Shown: positions 45,793-54,710 of the stretch, one piece after another
Layout: each line of letters opens with the position of its first letter
How positions within the stretch are numbered: position 1 is the first letter of the stretch
Assembly: GCA_943788425.1 (NCBI GenBank)
Contig: CALSQF010000003.1
Span: 55,927 to 119,926 of the forward strand
Direction of reading: 5' to 3'
Source: an uncultured Planktomarina sp.
GTDB taxonomy: Bacteria > Pseudomonadota > Alphaproteobacteria > Rhodobacterales > Rhodobacteraceae
DNA: 64,000 nt
Program-made: the position numbers and the translations under genes
Notes under the pieces: model-generated
The model's database searches: none
What the model saw: the letters and a program-made list of their open reading frames with translations, nothing else
What the model was told of the DNA's origin: nothing

Positions 45793-47324
45793 CGATGATG
45801 AGGGGGGTCTTCATGGTCGGGTTTTGGACCTTGGTGTCGCGCGTCATGGGATTTTTGCGCGATGTTTTGATCGCGGGCGCCTTGGGGGCCTCTCCGGTGG
45901 CAGAGGCTTTTTTTCTGGCCTTTTCTTTGCCCAATCTGTTCCGGAGATTTTTTGCAGAAGGGGCGTTTAATATCGCCTTCGTGCCAATGTTTTCCAAAAA
46001 GCTTGCCACGGGTGATGAGCCGCTTGCGTTCGTGCGGGATGCGTTGTCGATGTTGGCGCTGGTGCTTATCGTGCTGAATGCGCTAGCTATGTTCGCGATG
46101 CCCTATTTGGTTTGGGCCATGGCAAGCGGCTTTGCTGGCGACGCTCGCTTTGATCTTACCGTGCTGTTTGGACGGATTGCCTTTCCCTACATTCTTTTCA
46201 TCTCGCTTGCGGCCTTGATTTCGGGTGTGCTCAATTCAGCCGGGCGGTTTGTGGCCGCGGCGGCTGCGCCTGTTTTGCTGAATATTTGCTTTATTCTGGC
46301 GCTGTTTGCGGCGCAATGGTTGGGCTGGGACATAGGTTTGACACTGGCCTGGAGCGTGCCTTTGGCAGGGATCGCGCAATTGGTTATGTTGTGGGTCGCG
46401 GCGCTTCGAGCGGGATTTAGGCTGCTGCCGCGCTGGCCGGTAATGACACCCGAGCTCAAGCGCTTGGCGATAATTGCCGCCCCTGCCGCGCTGGCTGGCG
46501 GCGTTGTGCAGGTCAATTTACTGGTGGGCCGGCAGATTGCCAGTTATTTTGAAGGGGCGAATGCCTGGCTGTATTATGCTGATCGGCTGTATCAATTGCC
46601 GCTCGGCGTGGTGGGGGTTGCTATTGGCATTGTGCTCCTACCGGATCTGTCGCGGCGGCTGCGCATTGGGGATGATTCCGGTGGTGAGAGAGCCTTCAAC
46701 CGCGCAGCAGAGCTGTCTTTGCTTTTGACCATTCCTTGCACGGTGGCCTTGGTTGTGATCCCTTCGGCATTGGTCTCGGTCTTGTTTGAACGTGGCGCAT
46801 TTGTGGCCAGTGATACGCAGGCCACAGCCTTAGCTACAGCGATTTACGGCCTGGGTTTGCCGGCCTTTGTGTTGCAAAAGCTCTATCAGCCCGTGTTTTT
46901 CGCTCGCGAAGACACGCGTTCCCCGTTTAACTATGCCCTTGTTGCGTTGGCGGTTAATGCTGCGGTGGCGATTGGTTTGAGCCGATATATCGGGTTTACG
47001 GCTGCCGCCTATGGGGCAACCTGCGCCGGTTGGGCCATGCTGGCCTGCCTGTGGTGGGGCGCGCGGCGGTTTGGCACGGCGGCAAGCTGGGATGCGCAGT
47101 TGCGCAGAAGATCGTTCTGCATTCTTCTGGCCGGCTTGGGGATGGGGGTGGTCGTCTGGATCACCGCCCGTGCGTTGGAACCGGTCTTACAGATGGACGG
47201 TCTGCGCCTGCTCGGTTTGATTGCGATTTTATTGGTGGCGGTGGGCAGCTACGCTTTGGCCGGTCGTCTGCTTGGGGCCTTTAGCTTTGCCGAATTGCGC
47301 CAGATGATACGCCGGAGCGATTGA
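45789..47324 (+). CDS. murJ: Lipid II flippase MurJ
   Basis: Inner-membrane transporter of the peptidoglycan precursor, 511 residues with about 14 hydrophobic helices. The MviN signature residues occur in SRVMGFLRDVLIAGALGASP and ANLFRRFFAEGAFN-like text (PNLFRRFFAEGAFNIAFVPM). FVLQKLYQPVFFAREDTRSP is typical of the seventh-eighth helix region. It overlaps glnD by four bases. In Rhodobacterales glnD-murJ-trpS are often neighbours. Confidence 0.95.
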   Translation: MTMMRGVFMVGFWTLVSRVMGFLRDVLIAGALGASPVAEAFFLAFSLPNLFRRFFAEGAFNIAFVPMFSKKLATGDEPLAFVRDALSMLALVLIVLNALAMFAMPYLVWAMASGFAGDARFDLTVLFGRIAFPYILFISLAALISGVLNSAGRFVAAAAAPVLLNICFILALFAAQWLGWDIGLTLAWSVPLAGIAQLVMLWVAALRAGFRLLPRWPVMTPELKRLAIIAAPAALAGGVVQVNLLVGRQIASYFEGANAWLYYADRLYQLPLGVVGVAIGIVLLPDLSRRLRIGDDSGGERAFNRAAELSLLLTIPCTVALVVIPSALVSVLFERGAFVASDTQATALATAIYGLGLPAFVLQKLYQPVFFAREDTRSPFNYALVALAVNAAVAIGLSRYIGFTAAAYGATCAGWAMLACLWWGARRFGTAASWDAQLRRRSFCILLAGLGMGVVVWITARALEPVLQMDGLRLLGLIAILLVAVGSYALAGRLLGAFSFAELRQMIRRSD

Positions 47325-47999
47325 TCAATGACGCCGAAACTTCGCGGCAAGATTGGCAAGCCCGCCCGGCTGGATCAAAGCGGCTGAGATAAACCCGGCC
47401 ACGGCGGCACAAAGCTCTGCCACCCACAGCGGGGGTCCGCCGCTGAATAAAGAGAAGCTGATATTGATTGCCATTAACAGTCCGAGCATGCGAAACGCGC
47501 GCAATTGGTGGCTCAACAGGCCTTCCGCACGGCTAAGTAGCACGAAACTAAACCCACCGATTAACCCATAGGCAGGCGGGTAACCACCAAAGAGCGGATA
47601 TGTGCTTGAGGTGAACTGTGTGTACCCAAGGGCGGCAAATACCGAAGAGATGCCGAAAATGGCGAACACGGCTGTATTGCCTAAGATTTCGCCCACGAAT
47701 TTTCCCAAAGCCAAGATTAACACCGAGGCCAAGATGGACTGCATAACCGTGGCATGAACAAAGGGGTAAGTGAGCATGCGCCAAAATAATTCTGGTTGCC
47801 AGATACCGGCCGCTAGGGCCCGTTCAAAACCCTCTGGGAAAAAAGAAAATTGCCGAATGAGGCCGACGCGGGCGTCAAATTGGCCCCAAAGTTGCGCCTC
47901 TGCCCCGGCGATATAGGCCTCGCCGATAACCACCGCCAAAAAGAGGATAATCACCGCGGGCGGCAGCGGATTAACGGCGGGGGGAGGGGTGTGGGACAT
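47325..47999 (-). CDS. Rhomboid-fold membrane protein, apparently inactive
   Basis: Six-helix membrane protein of the rhomboid family (224 residues). The fold is visible: [15 protein letters not shown] (loop and second helix), [17 protein letters not shown], and a last helix [16 protein letters not shown]. The catalytic serine of the GxSG motif is replaced (GYPPAYG) and the usual AHxGG histidine region reads VAELCA. It should be a pseudoprotease, maybe a chaperone-like rhomboid. Its end abuts the murJ stop; its start is divergent from trpS. Confidence 0.8.
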   Translation of the reverse strand: MSHTPPPAVNPLPPAVIILFLAVVIGEAYIAGAEAQLWGQFDARVGLIRQFSFFPEGFERALAAGIWQPELFWRMLTYPFVHATVMQSILASVLILALGKFVGEILGNTAVFAIFGISSVFAALGYTQFTSSTYPLFGGYPPAYGLIGGFSFVLLSRAEGLLSHQLRAFRMLGLLMAINISFSLFSGGPPLWVAELCAAVAGFISAALIQPGGLANLAAKFRRH

Positions 48000-48072
48000 G
48001 GTGTGCTTCCTTGACGGCTTCGGCCTTGCTCATTATGCGATGTGCAAACTGAATTCTAGAGCCGAGGCCGTA

Positions 48073-49089
48073 ATGACCGAAAAGTTTGTTCCACGCGTAT
48101 TTTCAGGCATCCAACCCTCTGGTGGGCTGACTTTGGGCAATTACCTGGGCGCGATGAAGAGATTTGTGGATATGCAAATGGATGGTGGATTTGAAACCGT
48201 CTATTGCATGGTTGATCTACATGCGATTACGGTCTGGCAGGAGCCGGCAGATTTGCGCCGCAACACCCGCGAACTCTGCGCCGGGTTTATTGCGGCAGGT
48301 ATTGATCCTGAAAAATCAATCTTGTTCAATCAAAGTCAAGTTCCCGGACATGCGCAGCTGGGCTGGATTTTCAATTGTGTCGCGCGCATGGGCTGGATGA
48401 AGCGCATGACGCAGTGGAAAGATAAAGCGGGCAAGAACAGTGAGAATGCCTCGTTGGGTCTTTTTGGCTATCCGGCTTTGATGGCGGCGGATATCTTGAT
48501 CTATCATGCCACCCACGTACCCGTGGGCGAAGATCAAAAGCAGCATCTCGAACTGACGCGCGATATTGCGACGAAGTTTAACAATGATTTTGGCGTAGAT
48601 TTCTTCCCCATCCCGGAACCGGTGATTGAGGGGGCGGCGACGCGGGTTATGAGCCTGCGTGATGGGACAAAAAAAATGTCAAAGTCAGACCCCAGTGACA
48701 TGAGCCGATTGAATATGACCGATGATGCGGATGCTTTGGCCAAGAAAATCAAAAAGGCGAAAACTGATGCAGACCCTTTGCCTGAAACGCTTGAGGGTTT
48801 GGACGGCCGGCCGGAGGCGCGCAATTTGGTCAATATCTATGCGGCTCTCAATGAGATGACCCCGCAGGCGGTGGTCGATGAATTTGCCGGACAGCAATTT
48901 GGATCCTTCAAGCCAAAGCTTGCAGACTTGGCTGTCTCAAAGCTGGCTCCGATTTCCAGCGAGATGTCGCGCCTCATGCAAGAGCCTGATGAGATTGACC
49001 GGATCTTGGCCCGTGGTGCTGAGCGTGGCCGGGCATTGGCCGATCCTATCTTGCAAAAAACCTACGACATCGTTGGCATGTTGCGCTAG
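48073..49089 (+). CDS. trpS: Tryptophanyl-tRNA synthetase
   Basis: Class I synthetase, 338 residues from the ATG at 48073 (GAGG upstream). The HIGH-like motif is [19 protein letters not shown] and the KMSKS motif is [31 protein letters not shown] is characteristic. The frame from 47989 adds residues overlapping the divergent rhomboid promoter and is not favoured. Confidence 0.96.
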   Translation: MTEKFVPRVFSGIQPSGGLTLGNYLGAMKRFVDMQMDGGFETVYCMVDLHAITVWQEPADLRRNTRELCAGFIAAGIDPEKSILFNQSQVPGHAQLGWIFNCVARMGWMKRMTQWKDKAGKNSENASLGLFGYPALMAADILIYHATHVPVGEDQKQHLELTRDIATKFNNDFGVDFFPIPEPVIEGAATRVMSLRDGTKKMSKSDPSDMSRLNMTDDADALAKKIKKAKTDADPLPETLEGLDGRPEARNLVNIYAALNEMTPQAVVDEFAGQQFGSFKPKLADLAVSKLAPISSEMSRLMQEPDEIDRILARGAERGRALADPILQKTYDIVGMLR

Positions 49090-49246
49090 CACTTTAATTT
49101 GACGCTGTGGGGCTAGCCTATGGGATTGGGCCTTGGGACCGCGAACCAGTTACGGCCTAGAGGCCATATTATTTGATCGGCGCCTTAATTTGACGTTGCG
49201 GGCGGGTGCTGCTCCAGGCATTATGCGGATCGAATGGAGGCCCGAG

Positions 49247-49702
49247 ATGCGTAAATTTATGGTTGTGCTGGACAATTCTACGGAATGTTTGAACGCGATG
49301 CGCTTTGCGGCGATGCGGGCGCAAAACACCGGGGCGCGGGTCGAAATTCTCGCGGTTATTCCGCCCGAGGAATTCAATCATTGGATCGGTGTTGGCGAAA
49401 TAATGCGCGAAGAGGCCCGCGAGCGGATTGAGGCGCATTACGAGGTCTTTGCAAAGTGGATGCGCGCGAAACATGGTGTTGATCCGGAGCTGGTGATTCG
49501 CGAAGGCGAGATGGTTCCGGAGATTTTGTTGCAAATTCGCGAGGATGCCGAAGTGGATATTTTGGTTTTGGGCGCGGCGACAGATCGCAAAGGGCCGGGG
49601 CCCTTGGTCACTCAATTGTCAAAATCTTCTGGCAGTTTGGATGTGCCGATTGTGATTGTGCCAGGCTCCTTAAGCAAAGAACAATTGGAAGCTTTGAGTT
49701 AG
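49247..49702 (+). CDS. Universal stress protein
   Basis: UspA-domain protein of 151 residues, start ATG 49247 with GGAGG 6 bases upstream. The N-terminal strand KFMVVLDNSTECLNAMRFAA and C-terminal IVIVPGSL match the family. The ATP-binding G-2x-G-9x-G(S/T) loop is only partly kept (LGAATDRKGPGPLVTQLS). Two near-identical 17-base direct repeats lie upstream. Next to nfuA, perhaps functionally linked to stress. Confidence 0.88.
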   Translation: MRKFMVVLDNSTECLNAMRFAAMRAQNTGARVEILAVIPPEEFNHWIGVGEIMREEARERIEAHYEVFAKWMRAKHGVDPELVIREGEMVPEILLQIREDAEVDILVLGAATDRKGPGPLVTQLSKSSGSLDVPIVIVPGSLSKEQLEALS

Positions 49703-49713
49703 TGCAGCTCGAA

Positions 49714-49730
49714 ATTAGAATAATTCTAAA
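49714..49730. promoter_or_regulatory. Irr-type iron control element upstream of nfuA
   Basis: ATTAGAATAATTCTAAA contains TTAGAA and TTCTAA around three bases, very close to the ICE motif TTTAGAA-N3-TTCTAAA bound by Irr in alphaproteobacteria. It ends 3 bases before the -35 of the nfuA promoter. Confidence 0.7.
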
Positions 49731-49733
49731 AAC

Positions 49734-49762
49734 TTGACATGGAACGGGCCGTAGAACATATT
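49734..49762 (+). promoter_or_regulatory. Sigma-70 promoter of nfuA
   Basis: TTGACA (49734-49739), a 17-base spacer and CATATT (49757-49762). The ATG of nfuA is 29 bases downstream of the -10. Confidence 0.75.
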
Positions 49763-49790
49763 TGCGGTGCGACAACCGGAAGGCAGCTTT

Positions 49791-50354
49791 ATGTTCATTC
49801 AAACTGAGAGTACTCCAAACCCTGCAACGCTGAAATTTTTGCCTGGTCAATCTGTTATGGACATGGGCACCGCGGATTTCCCATCGGCCGAGAGCGCCTC
49901 TGCCAGCCCCTTGGCTCAGCGATTGTTCGCCGTCGCGGGCACGACAGGTGTGTTTTTGGGGTCGGATTTTGTCACGGTGACCAAAACCGATGAAACAGAG
50001 TGGGACCATATCAAACCGGCGTTGTTGGGCGCGATAATGGAGCATTTCCAATCTGGCGCACCGGTCCTGTCGGACGGTCAATCTGGCGCGGTTGCGCAGG
50101 GCGATTATGATGCGGCAGATGAATCCATTGTGGTTCAGATCAAAGAGCTTCTGGACACGCGCGTACGCCCGGCTGTGGCGCAAGATGGTGGCGATATTAC
50201 CTTTCACGGCTTTGATCGGGGCATTGTTTACCTGCATATGAAAGGCGCTTGTGCTGGTTGCCCCTCGTCGACTTTGACATTGAAAATGGGCATCGAGAAC
50301 TTGCTGCGCCATTATATTCCCGAAGTGGTCGAAGTGCGCCCTGTTGCCGCCTAA
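49791..50354 (+). CDS. nfuA: NifU/NfuA family iron-sulfur cluster carrier
   Basis: Delivers 4Fe-4S clusters to target proteins. 187 residues from the ATG at 49791 (GGAAGG upstream). The N-terminal Nfu_N domain begins FIQTESTPNPATLKFLPGQS and the C-terminal NifU domain has the cluster cysteines in GACAGCPSSTLTLKMGIENL. The Irr-type box and good promoter upstream indicate iron control. It overlaps rimI by 11 bases. Confidence 0.94.
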   Translation: MFIQTESTPNPATLKFLPGQSVMDMGTADFPSAESASASPLAQRLFAVAGTTGVFLGSDFVTVTKTDETEWDHIKPALLGAIMEHFQSGAPVLSDGQSGAVAQGDYDAADESIVVQIKELLDTRVRPAVAQDGGDITFHGFDRGIVYLHMKGACAGCPSSTLTLKMGIENLLRHYIPEVVEVRPVAA

Positions 50355-50775
50355 AACGCCCGTTTCGGCAGAGGATTTCGCGCGGATTCATCGCTCTGCC
50401 TTTGCTACCTTACGCCCGTGGTCCACGGATGAGTTTCAACGTCTTTTGGAGCAACCTGGCGTTCACATGAGCGCGGTGCCTGACTGTTTTGCTCTGGGGC
50501 GTTTGGTTCTTGATGAGGTGGAAATACTCACCGTTGCATGCGCCGCTGGGGCGCAAAGGCAAGGATTGGCGCGGCGCGCGATGTTGGCACTTTTTGAGAC
50601 GTCAGCGGTTTTGGGCGCGCTTTCAATTTTTTTAGAAGTGGCTGCGGACAATGCGCCGGCCCTTGGGCTTTATAAGAGCTTAGACTTTGAGCAGGTCGGC
50701 CGGCGCGCGCAATATTATCAGCGGCGCGATGGCACGAAATGCGACGCATTGATTTTTCGTAAATTATTGATTTAA
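50344..50775 (+). CDS. rimI: GNAT acetyltransferase, RimI-like
   Basis: N-acetyltransferase of 143 residues, probably acting on the alanine of ribosomal protein S18. The acetyl-CoA loop is GAQRQGLARRAM and the C-terminal part has the RimI pattern FLEVAADNAPALGLYKSLDF. The start is a TTG at 50344 overlapping nfuA. In relatives tsaB often sits just before rimI; it is absent here. Confidence 0.85.
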   Translation: MPPKTPVSAEDFARIHRSAFATLRPWSTDEFQRLLEQPGVHMSAVPDCFALGRLVLDEVEILTVACAAGAQRQGLARRAMLALFETSAVLGALSIFLEVAADNAPALGLYKSLDFEQVGRRAQYYQRRDGTKCDALIFRKLLI

Positions 50776-50851
50776 ATTGCTTATCTTTCAATCGCGGTGA
50801 GAGTGATGAGACGCTCTTCGATGATTTTCTTAATAAAAAGATAAATTTATA

Positions 50852-50882
50852 TTGACGCTCCCTTGGCAGACCGGGCTAATTT
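50852..50882 (+). promoter_or_regulatory. Possible promoter of the BMP/ABC operon
   Basis: TTGACG followed after 18-19 bases by CTAATT/TAATTT, with an A+T-rich stretch just upstream. The 185-base gap before the binding-protein gene holds no gene. Confidence 0.4.
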
Positions 50883-50960
50883 AGTCATGATCGATGGATC
50901 TGCTTGCTTTAGACCCGAAGGATTCTGTCCCTTGGGTGTCGCTATTTATGGGAGACTTTT

Positions 50961-51959
50961 ATGAGCTTTATGAAAACTATTCTTGGCAGCGCTGCTGCTG
51001 CGGCTTTGAGCGCCACCGCTGCATTGGCCGACCCCGCTATTATCTTTGATCTTGGTGGAAAATTTGACAAATCCTTCAACGAGGCTGCTTTCCAGGGCGC
51101 GCAGCGCTGGGCGGATGAAACTGGCGGATCTTTCCGCGAGATTGAGCTGCAAAATGAAGCCCAGCGCGAACAAGCTTTGCGGCGCTTTGCTGAAGCTGGC
51201 TCCAACCCGATCGTCATGGCTGGTTTTGCCTTTTCCGATGCCCTGAGCAAAGTGGCGCCAGATTACCCTGATACAAAATTTGCTGTTATCGATGTGAACT
51301 GGTTGAGCATGCCCAACGTACGCGGTATCGGTTTCAACGAGCATGAAGGCTCCTATCTTGTTGGTATGCTGGCCGCTCAAGCCTCTGCAACGGGCACGGT
51401 CGGCTTTGTTGGCGGCATGGATATCCCATTGATCCGCCGCTTCGGATGTGGCTTTGCGCAGGGCGTAAAAGCGGTCAACGCGGGTGCTACAATCATTGCC
51501 AATATGACTGGTACAACCCCGGCCGCATGGAATGATCCGGTTAAAGGCTCTGAGCTGACCAAAGCGCAGATCAGCCAAGGTGCGGATGTGGTCTTTGCCG
51601 CGGCTGGTGGTACAGGCGTTGGAGTTCTGCAAACAGCGGCTGATGAGGGTATTTTGTCCATCGGTGTAGACAGCAACCAAAACTACATGCACCCGGGTAA
51701 GGTTTTGACCTCCATGCTCAAGCGCGTGGACAATGCGGTGTACGAAGCCTTCAGCCAAGGCGATGCGCTTGAAACAGGCAATTTCCAAATGGGTATAGCT
51801 AACGGTGGCGTCGGCTATGCCTTGGATGAGTTCAACGCGTCTTTGGTATCTGCAGATATGCAAAGCGCTGTCGATGCGGCGGCGTCAGCCATTACGGCCG
51901 GTACATTGTCCGTGCATGATTATACGTCTGACGAAACCTGCCCCGCATTGTCCTTCTAA
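50961..51959 (+). CDS. BMP family ABC transporter substrate-binding protein
   Basis: Periplasmic receptor of the PnrA/BmpA family (332 residues), typically binding purine or other nucleosides. Signal peptide: MSFMKTILGSAAAAALSATA, with cleavage after ALA. Core segments: DLGGKFDKSFNEAAFQGAQR, GIGFNEHEGSYLVGMLAAQ, GFVGGMDIPLIRRFGCGFAQ and GVDSNQNYMHPGKVLTSMLK. It is the first gene of an ABC operon followed by ATPase and two permeases. A strong hairpin after its stop should raise its level relative to the others. Confidence 0.93.
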   Translation: MSFMKTILGSAAAAALSATAALADPAIIFDLGGKFDKSFNEAAFQGAQRWADETGGSFREIELQNEAQREQALRRFAEAGSNPIVMAGFAFSDALSKVAPDYPDTKFAVIDVNWLSMPNVRGIGFNEHEGSYLVGMLAAQASATGTVGFVGGMDIPLIRRFGCGFAQGVKAVNAGATIIANMTGTTPAAWNDPVKGSELTKAQISQGADVVFAAAGGTGVGVLQTAADEGILSIGVDSNQNYMHPGKVLTSMLKRVDNAVYEAFSQGDALETGNFQMGIANGGVGYALDEFNASLVSADMQSAVDAAASAITAGTLSVHDYTSDETCPALSF

Positions 51960-51987
51960 AGGACCTGCGAACAGGCCAAAATGACGA

Positions 51988-52017
51988 GGCCGCGCCATTG
52001 AGTTGGCGCGGCCTTTG
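51988..52017 (+). terminator. Hairpin between binding-protein and ATPase genes
   Basis: GGCCGCGCCA pairs with TGGCGCGGCC (10 bp, six-base loop), then TTTG. The weak T run suggests partial termination or transcript stabilisation. Confidence 0.65.
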
Positions 52018-52034
52018 TTGACAAAGGGATTTTG

Positions 52035-53570
52035 ATGAGCCAGCCAGCAATTGAATTAAAGGGTATTTCCAAGGCCTTTGGGCCCGTGCAGGCCAATAAA
52101 GACATCTCAATCCGTGTCATGCCTGGAACCATTCACGGCATCATCGGCGAGAATGGAGCAGGCAAATCAACACTGATGTCAATCCTTTATGGGTTTTACA
52201 AAGCCGACGCCGGGGAAATCTTTATTTCGGGTCAAAAAACTGCGATCCCAGACAGCCAGGCTGCGATTTCAGCGGGCATCGGCATGGTGTTCCAGCACTT
52301 TAAACTGGTTGAAAATTTTACCGTGCTTGAGAATGTTGTCCTGGGTGCGGAAAGCGGGGTGTTTTTGGCGCCCTCTCTTCGCAAGGCGCGGGCGGAATTA
52401 GCCGAATTGGCGGCGGAATACGAGCTGAATGTGGATCCTGATGCGGTGATCGAGGAGATCGGCGTGGGCATGCAGCAGCGGGTTGAGATCCTCAAAGCGT
52501 TGTATCGCCGGGCTAATATATTGATCTTAGATGAACCCACCGGGGTTTTAACCCCGACGGAAGCCGATCAGCTGTTTCGTATTTTGGGGCGCCTGCGCGA
52601 AGAAGGCAAAACCATCATTCTCATCACCCATAAACTGCGGGAGATTATGGATATCACCGACACGGTCAGCGTGATGCGGCGCGGTGAGATGACGGCGACA
52701 GTGAAGACCTCGCAAACCAGCCCTGAAAACTTGGCGGAATTGATGGTCGGGCGGAAGGTCTTGCTGCGGGTCGATAAAACGCCTGCTCAGCCAAAACAAC
52801 AAGTGCTGGAGATCACTGGCCTGAGTGTGGTGGATGATGCCGGGGTCGCGCGGTTGACGGATGTGAGCCTTTCGCTGCGTGCTGGTGAAATTCTTGGCAT
52901 TGCTGGGGTGGCCGGCAATGGGCAGTCCGAATTGCTGGAAGTTTTGGGGGGCTATCAAAGCGCCACGGGCTCGGTGAAAGTGAACGGCGCTGCCTTGGAT
53001 TTGACGGGCGCGGATAGCGATGGACAATCCAGGCGGGCCAATGGCATTGCCCATGTGCCCGAGGATCGCCAACGCGAAGGTCTGATCATGGACTTTACGG
53101 CCTGGGAAAACGCCGTGTTCGGCTATCACCGCGATTCGGCGCATCAGGCCAATCGCTTTTTTATGGACAACGCGGCGATTAAGGCGGAGACCGCTGCGAA
53201 AATGCAACGCTTCGATGTGCGCCCGCCCAATCCTAATTTGACGGCTCAAAATTTCTCTGGCGGCAATCAACAAAAGATTGTTCTTGCGCGTGAGATTGAG
53301 CGCAATCCCGACTTGCTTTTGATTGGACAACCTACACGCGGGGTCGATATCGGCGCCATTGAATTTATCCATCAACAAATTGTTGCGCTGCGCGATCAGG
53401 GCAAGGCGATCTTGCTGGTTTCTGTGGAGCTTGACGAAATTCTCTCGCTCTCTGACCGCGTCGCGGTGATGTTTGACGGCCAGATCATGGGCGAACGTGA
53501 TCCGACGAAAACCAATGAAAAAGAGCTTGGCCTTTTAATGGCCGGTGTGACAGGGGAGGCCCCCTCGTGA
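52035..53570 (+). CDS. ABC transporter ATP-binding protein (two ABC domains)
   Basis: Energy-coupling subunit with two nucleotide-binding domains in one chain, 511 residues from the ATG at 52035. Domain 1 has Walker A GENGAGKST and Walker B LILDEPTGVLTPTEA. Domain 2 has the usual degenerate loop GVAGNGQSE, the signature NFSGGNQQKIVLAREI and DLLLIGQPTRGVDIGA. This layout is that of sugar/nucleoside importers (NupA, RbsA). Second gene of the operon. Confidence 0.94.
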   Translation: MSQPAIELKGISKAFGPVQANKDISIRVMPGTIHGIIGENGAGKSTLMSILYGFYKADAGEIFISGQKTAIPDSQAAISAGIGMVFQHFKLVENFTVLENVVLGAESGVFLAPSLRKARAELAELAAEYELNVDPDAVIEEIGVGMQQRVEILKALYRRANILILDEPTGVLTPTEADQLFRILGRLREEGKTIILITHKLREIMDITDTVSVMRRGEMTATVKTSQTSPENLAELMVGRKVLLRVDKTPAQPKQQVLEITGLSVVDDAGVARLTDVSLSLRAGEILGIAGVAGNGQSELLEVLGGYQSATGSVKVNGAALDLTGADSDGQSRRANGIAHVPEDRQREGLIMDFTAWENAVFGYHRDSAHQANRFFMDNAAIKAETAAKMQRFDVRPPNPNLTAQNFSGGNQQKIVLAREIERNPDLLLIGQPTRGVDIGAIEFIHQQIVALRDQGKAILLVSVELDEILSLSDRVAVMFDGQIMGERDPTKTNEKELGLLMAGVTGEAPS

Positions 53571-53610
53571 GTCTAAGCCAAACTGCCGTGCAAAACTGTG
53601 GAGCGCAATT

Positions 53611-54705
53611 ATGGGTGTAATGCCAAAATGGGCTGATGTGGTTCTTGTCCCTCTGATTTCGCTGATCATCGCTGCGCTTTTGTCGGCTTTATTGATATTG
53701 GCCATCGGCGAAAGCCCTGTTGCCGCGCTCAAGCTTATGATCGAGGGCACGCTGCTGCGATCTTCGGGATGGGGCTATATGCTCTACTATACCACCAACT
53801 TTATCTTCACTGGGCTTGCGGTCTCTGTGGCGTTTCACGCCGCCTTATTCAACATTGGTGGTGAAGGGCAGGCAATGATGGGCGGTCTTGGTGTGGCGCT
53901 TGTCTGCCTGTTCATCCCATGGCCGCATTGGAGCTTTGCAATCATTGGCGCCTCACTCGGTGCAGCCGTCTTTGGTATGATCTGGGCTGGACTGCCGGCC
54001 TATTTGCAGGCCAAACGCGGCAGTCACATCGTCATCACAACCATCATGTTCAATTTCATTGCGGCAGGGGTTTTAAATTTTTTCTTGGTAGGTGCGCTAA
54101 AACCCAAGGGCAGCATGGATCCGGCCACAGCAAACTTCCCAGCCAGCACCCATTTGCCAACCTTTGAGGATATGGCCAGTCTCATGGGATTTGAAAAAAT
54201 GTTTCGCGCTGCCCCGGCGAATGTTAGCTTTTTCCTCGCATTGGTGGCCTGTGTTTTGGTTTGGTTTTTAATTTGGCGCTCGCCTCTGGGCTATGAAATT
54301 CGCGCTATGGGAAAATCTGAACCCGCAGCGCGCTATGCAGGGATTGGCTCGGTGAAAATCATTATGGTGGCCATGATGATTTCGGGTGCTTTGTCAGGCA
54401 TGATGGCCATCAACACAACGCAGGGTGAAAGTGAGCGGTTGATTTTGAACTTCACCGAAGGGGCCGGCTTTATCGGTATCGCTGTGGCTTTGATGGGTCG
54501 CAGTCACCCGCTTGGGGTGTTGCTTGCCGCATTGCTGTTTGGCTTTTTGTACCAAGGCGGCGCCGAGTTGGCGCTCTGGACGAAAATTCCGCGGGAGTTG
54601 ATTGTGGTGATCCAGGCCTTGGTGATTTTGTTCACTGGCGCTCTGACCTTAATGGTTCGAGGCCCGCTTGAGCGCTTGTTTTTAAGCCTGCGGCGGAGAG
54701 GGTAG
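53611..54705 (+). CDS. ABC transporter permease (nucleoside/BMP type), first
   Basis: Membrane subunit of 364 residues with about eight to nine hydrophobic helices, BPD_transp_2 family: FNIGGEGQAMMGGLGVALVC, then RGSHIVITTIMFNFIAAGVL, and EIRAMGKSEPAARYAGIGSV. ATG start with GGAG upstream; it is followed 5 bases later by the second permease. The two permeases form a heterodimer. Confidence 0.93.
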   Translation: MGVMPKWADVVLVPLISLIIAALLSALLILAIGESPVAALKLMIEGTLLRSSGWGYMLYYTTNFIFTGLAVSVAFHAALFNIGGEGQAMMGGLGVALVCLFIPWPHWSFAIIGASLGAAVFGMIWAGLPAYLQAKRGSHIVITTIMFNFIAAGVLNFFLVGALKPKGSMDPATANFPASTHLPTFEDMASLMGFEKMFRAAPANVSFFLALVACVLVWFLIWRSPLGYEIRAMGKSEPAARYAGIGSVKIIMVAMMISGALSGMMAINTTQGESERLILNFTEGAGFIGIAVALMGRSHPLGVLLAALLFGFLYQGGAELALWTKIPRELIVVIQALVILFTGALTLMVRGPLERLFLSLRRRG

Positions 54706-54710
54706 AGGCT

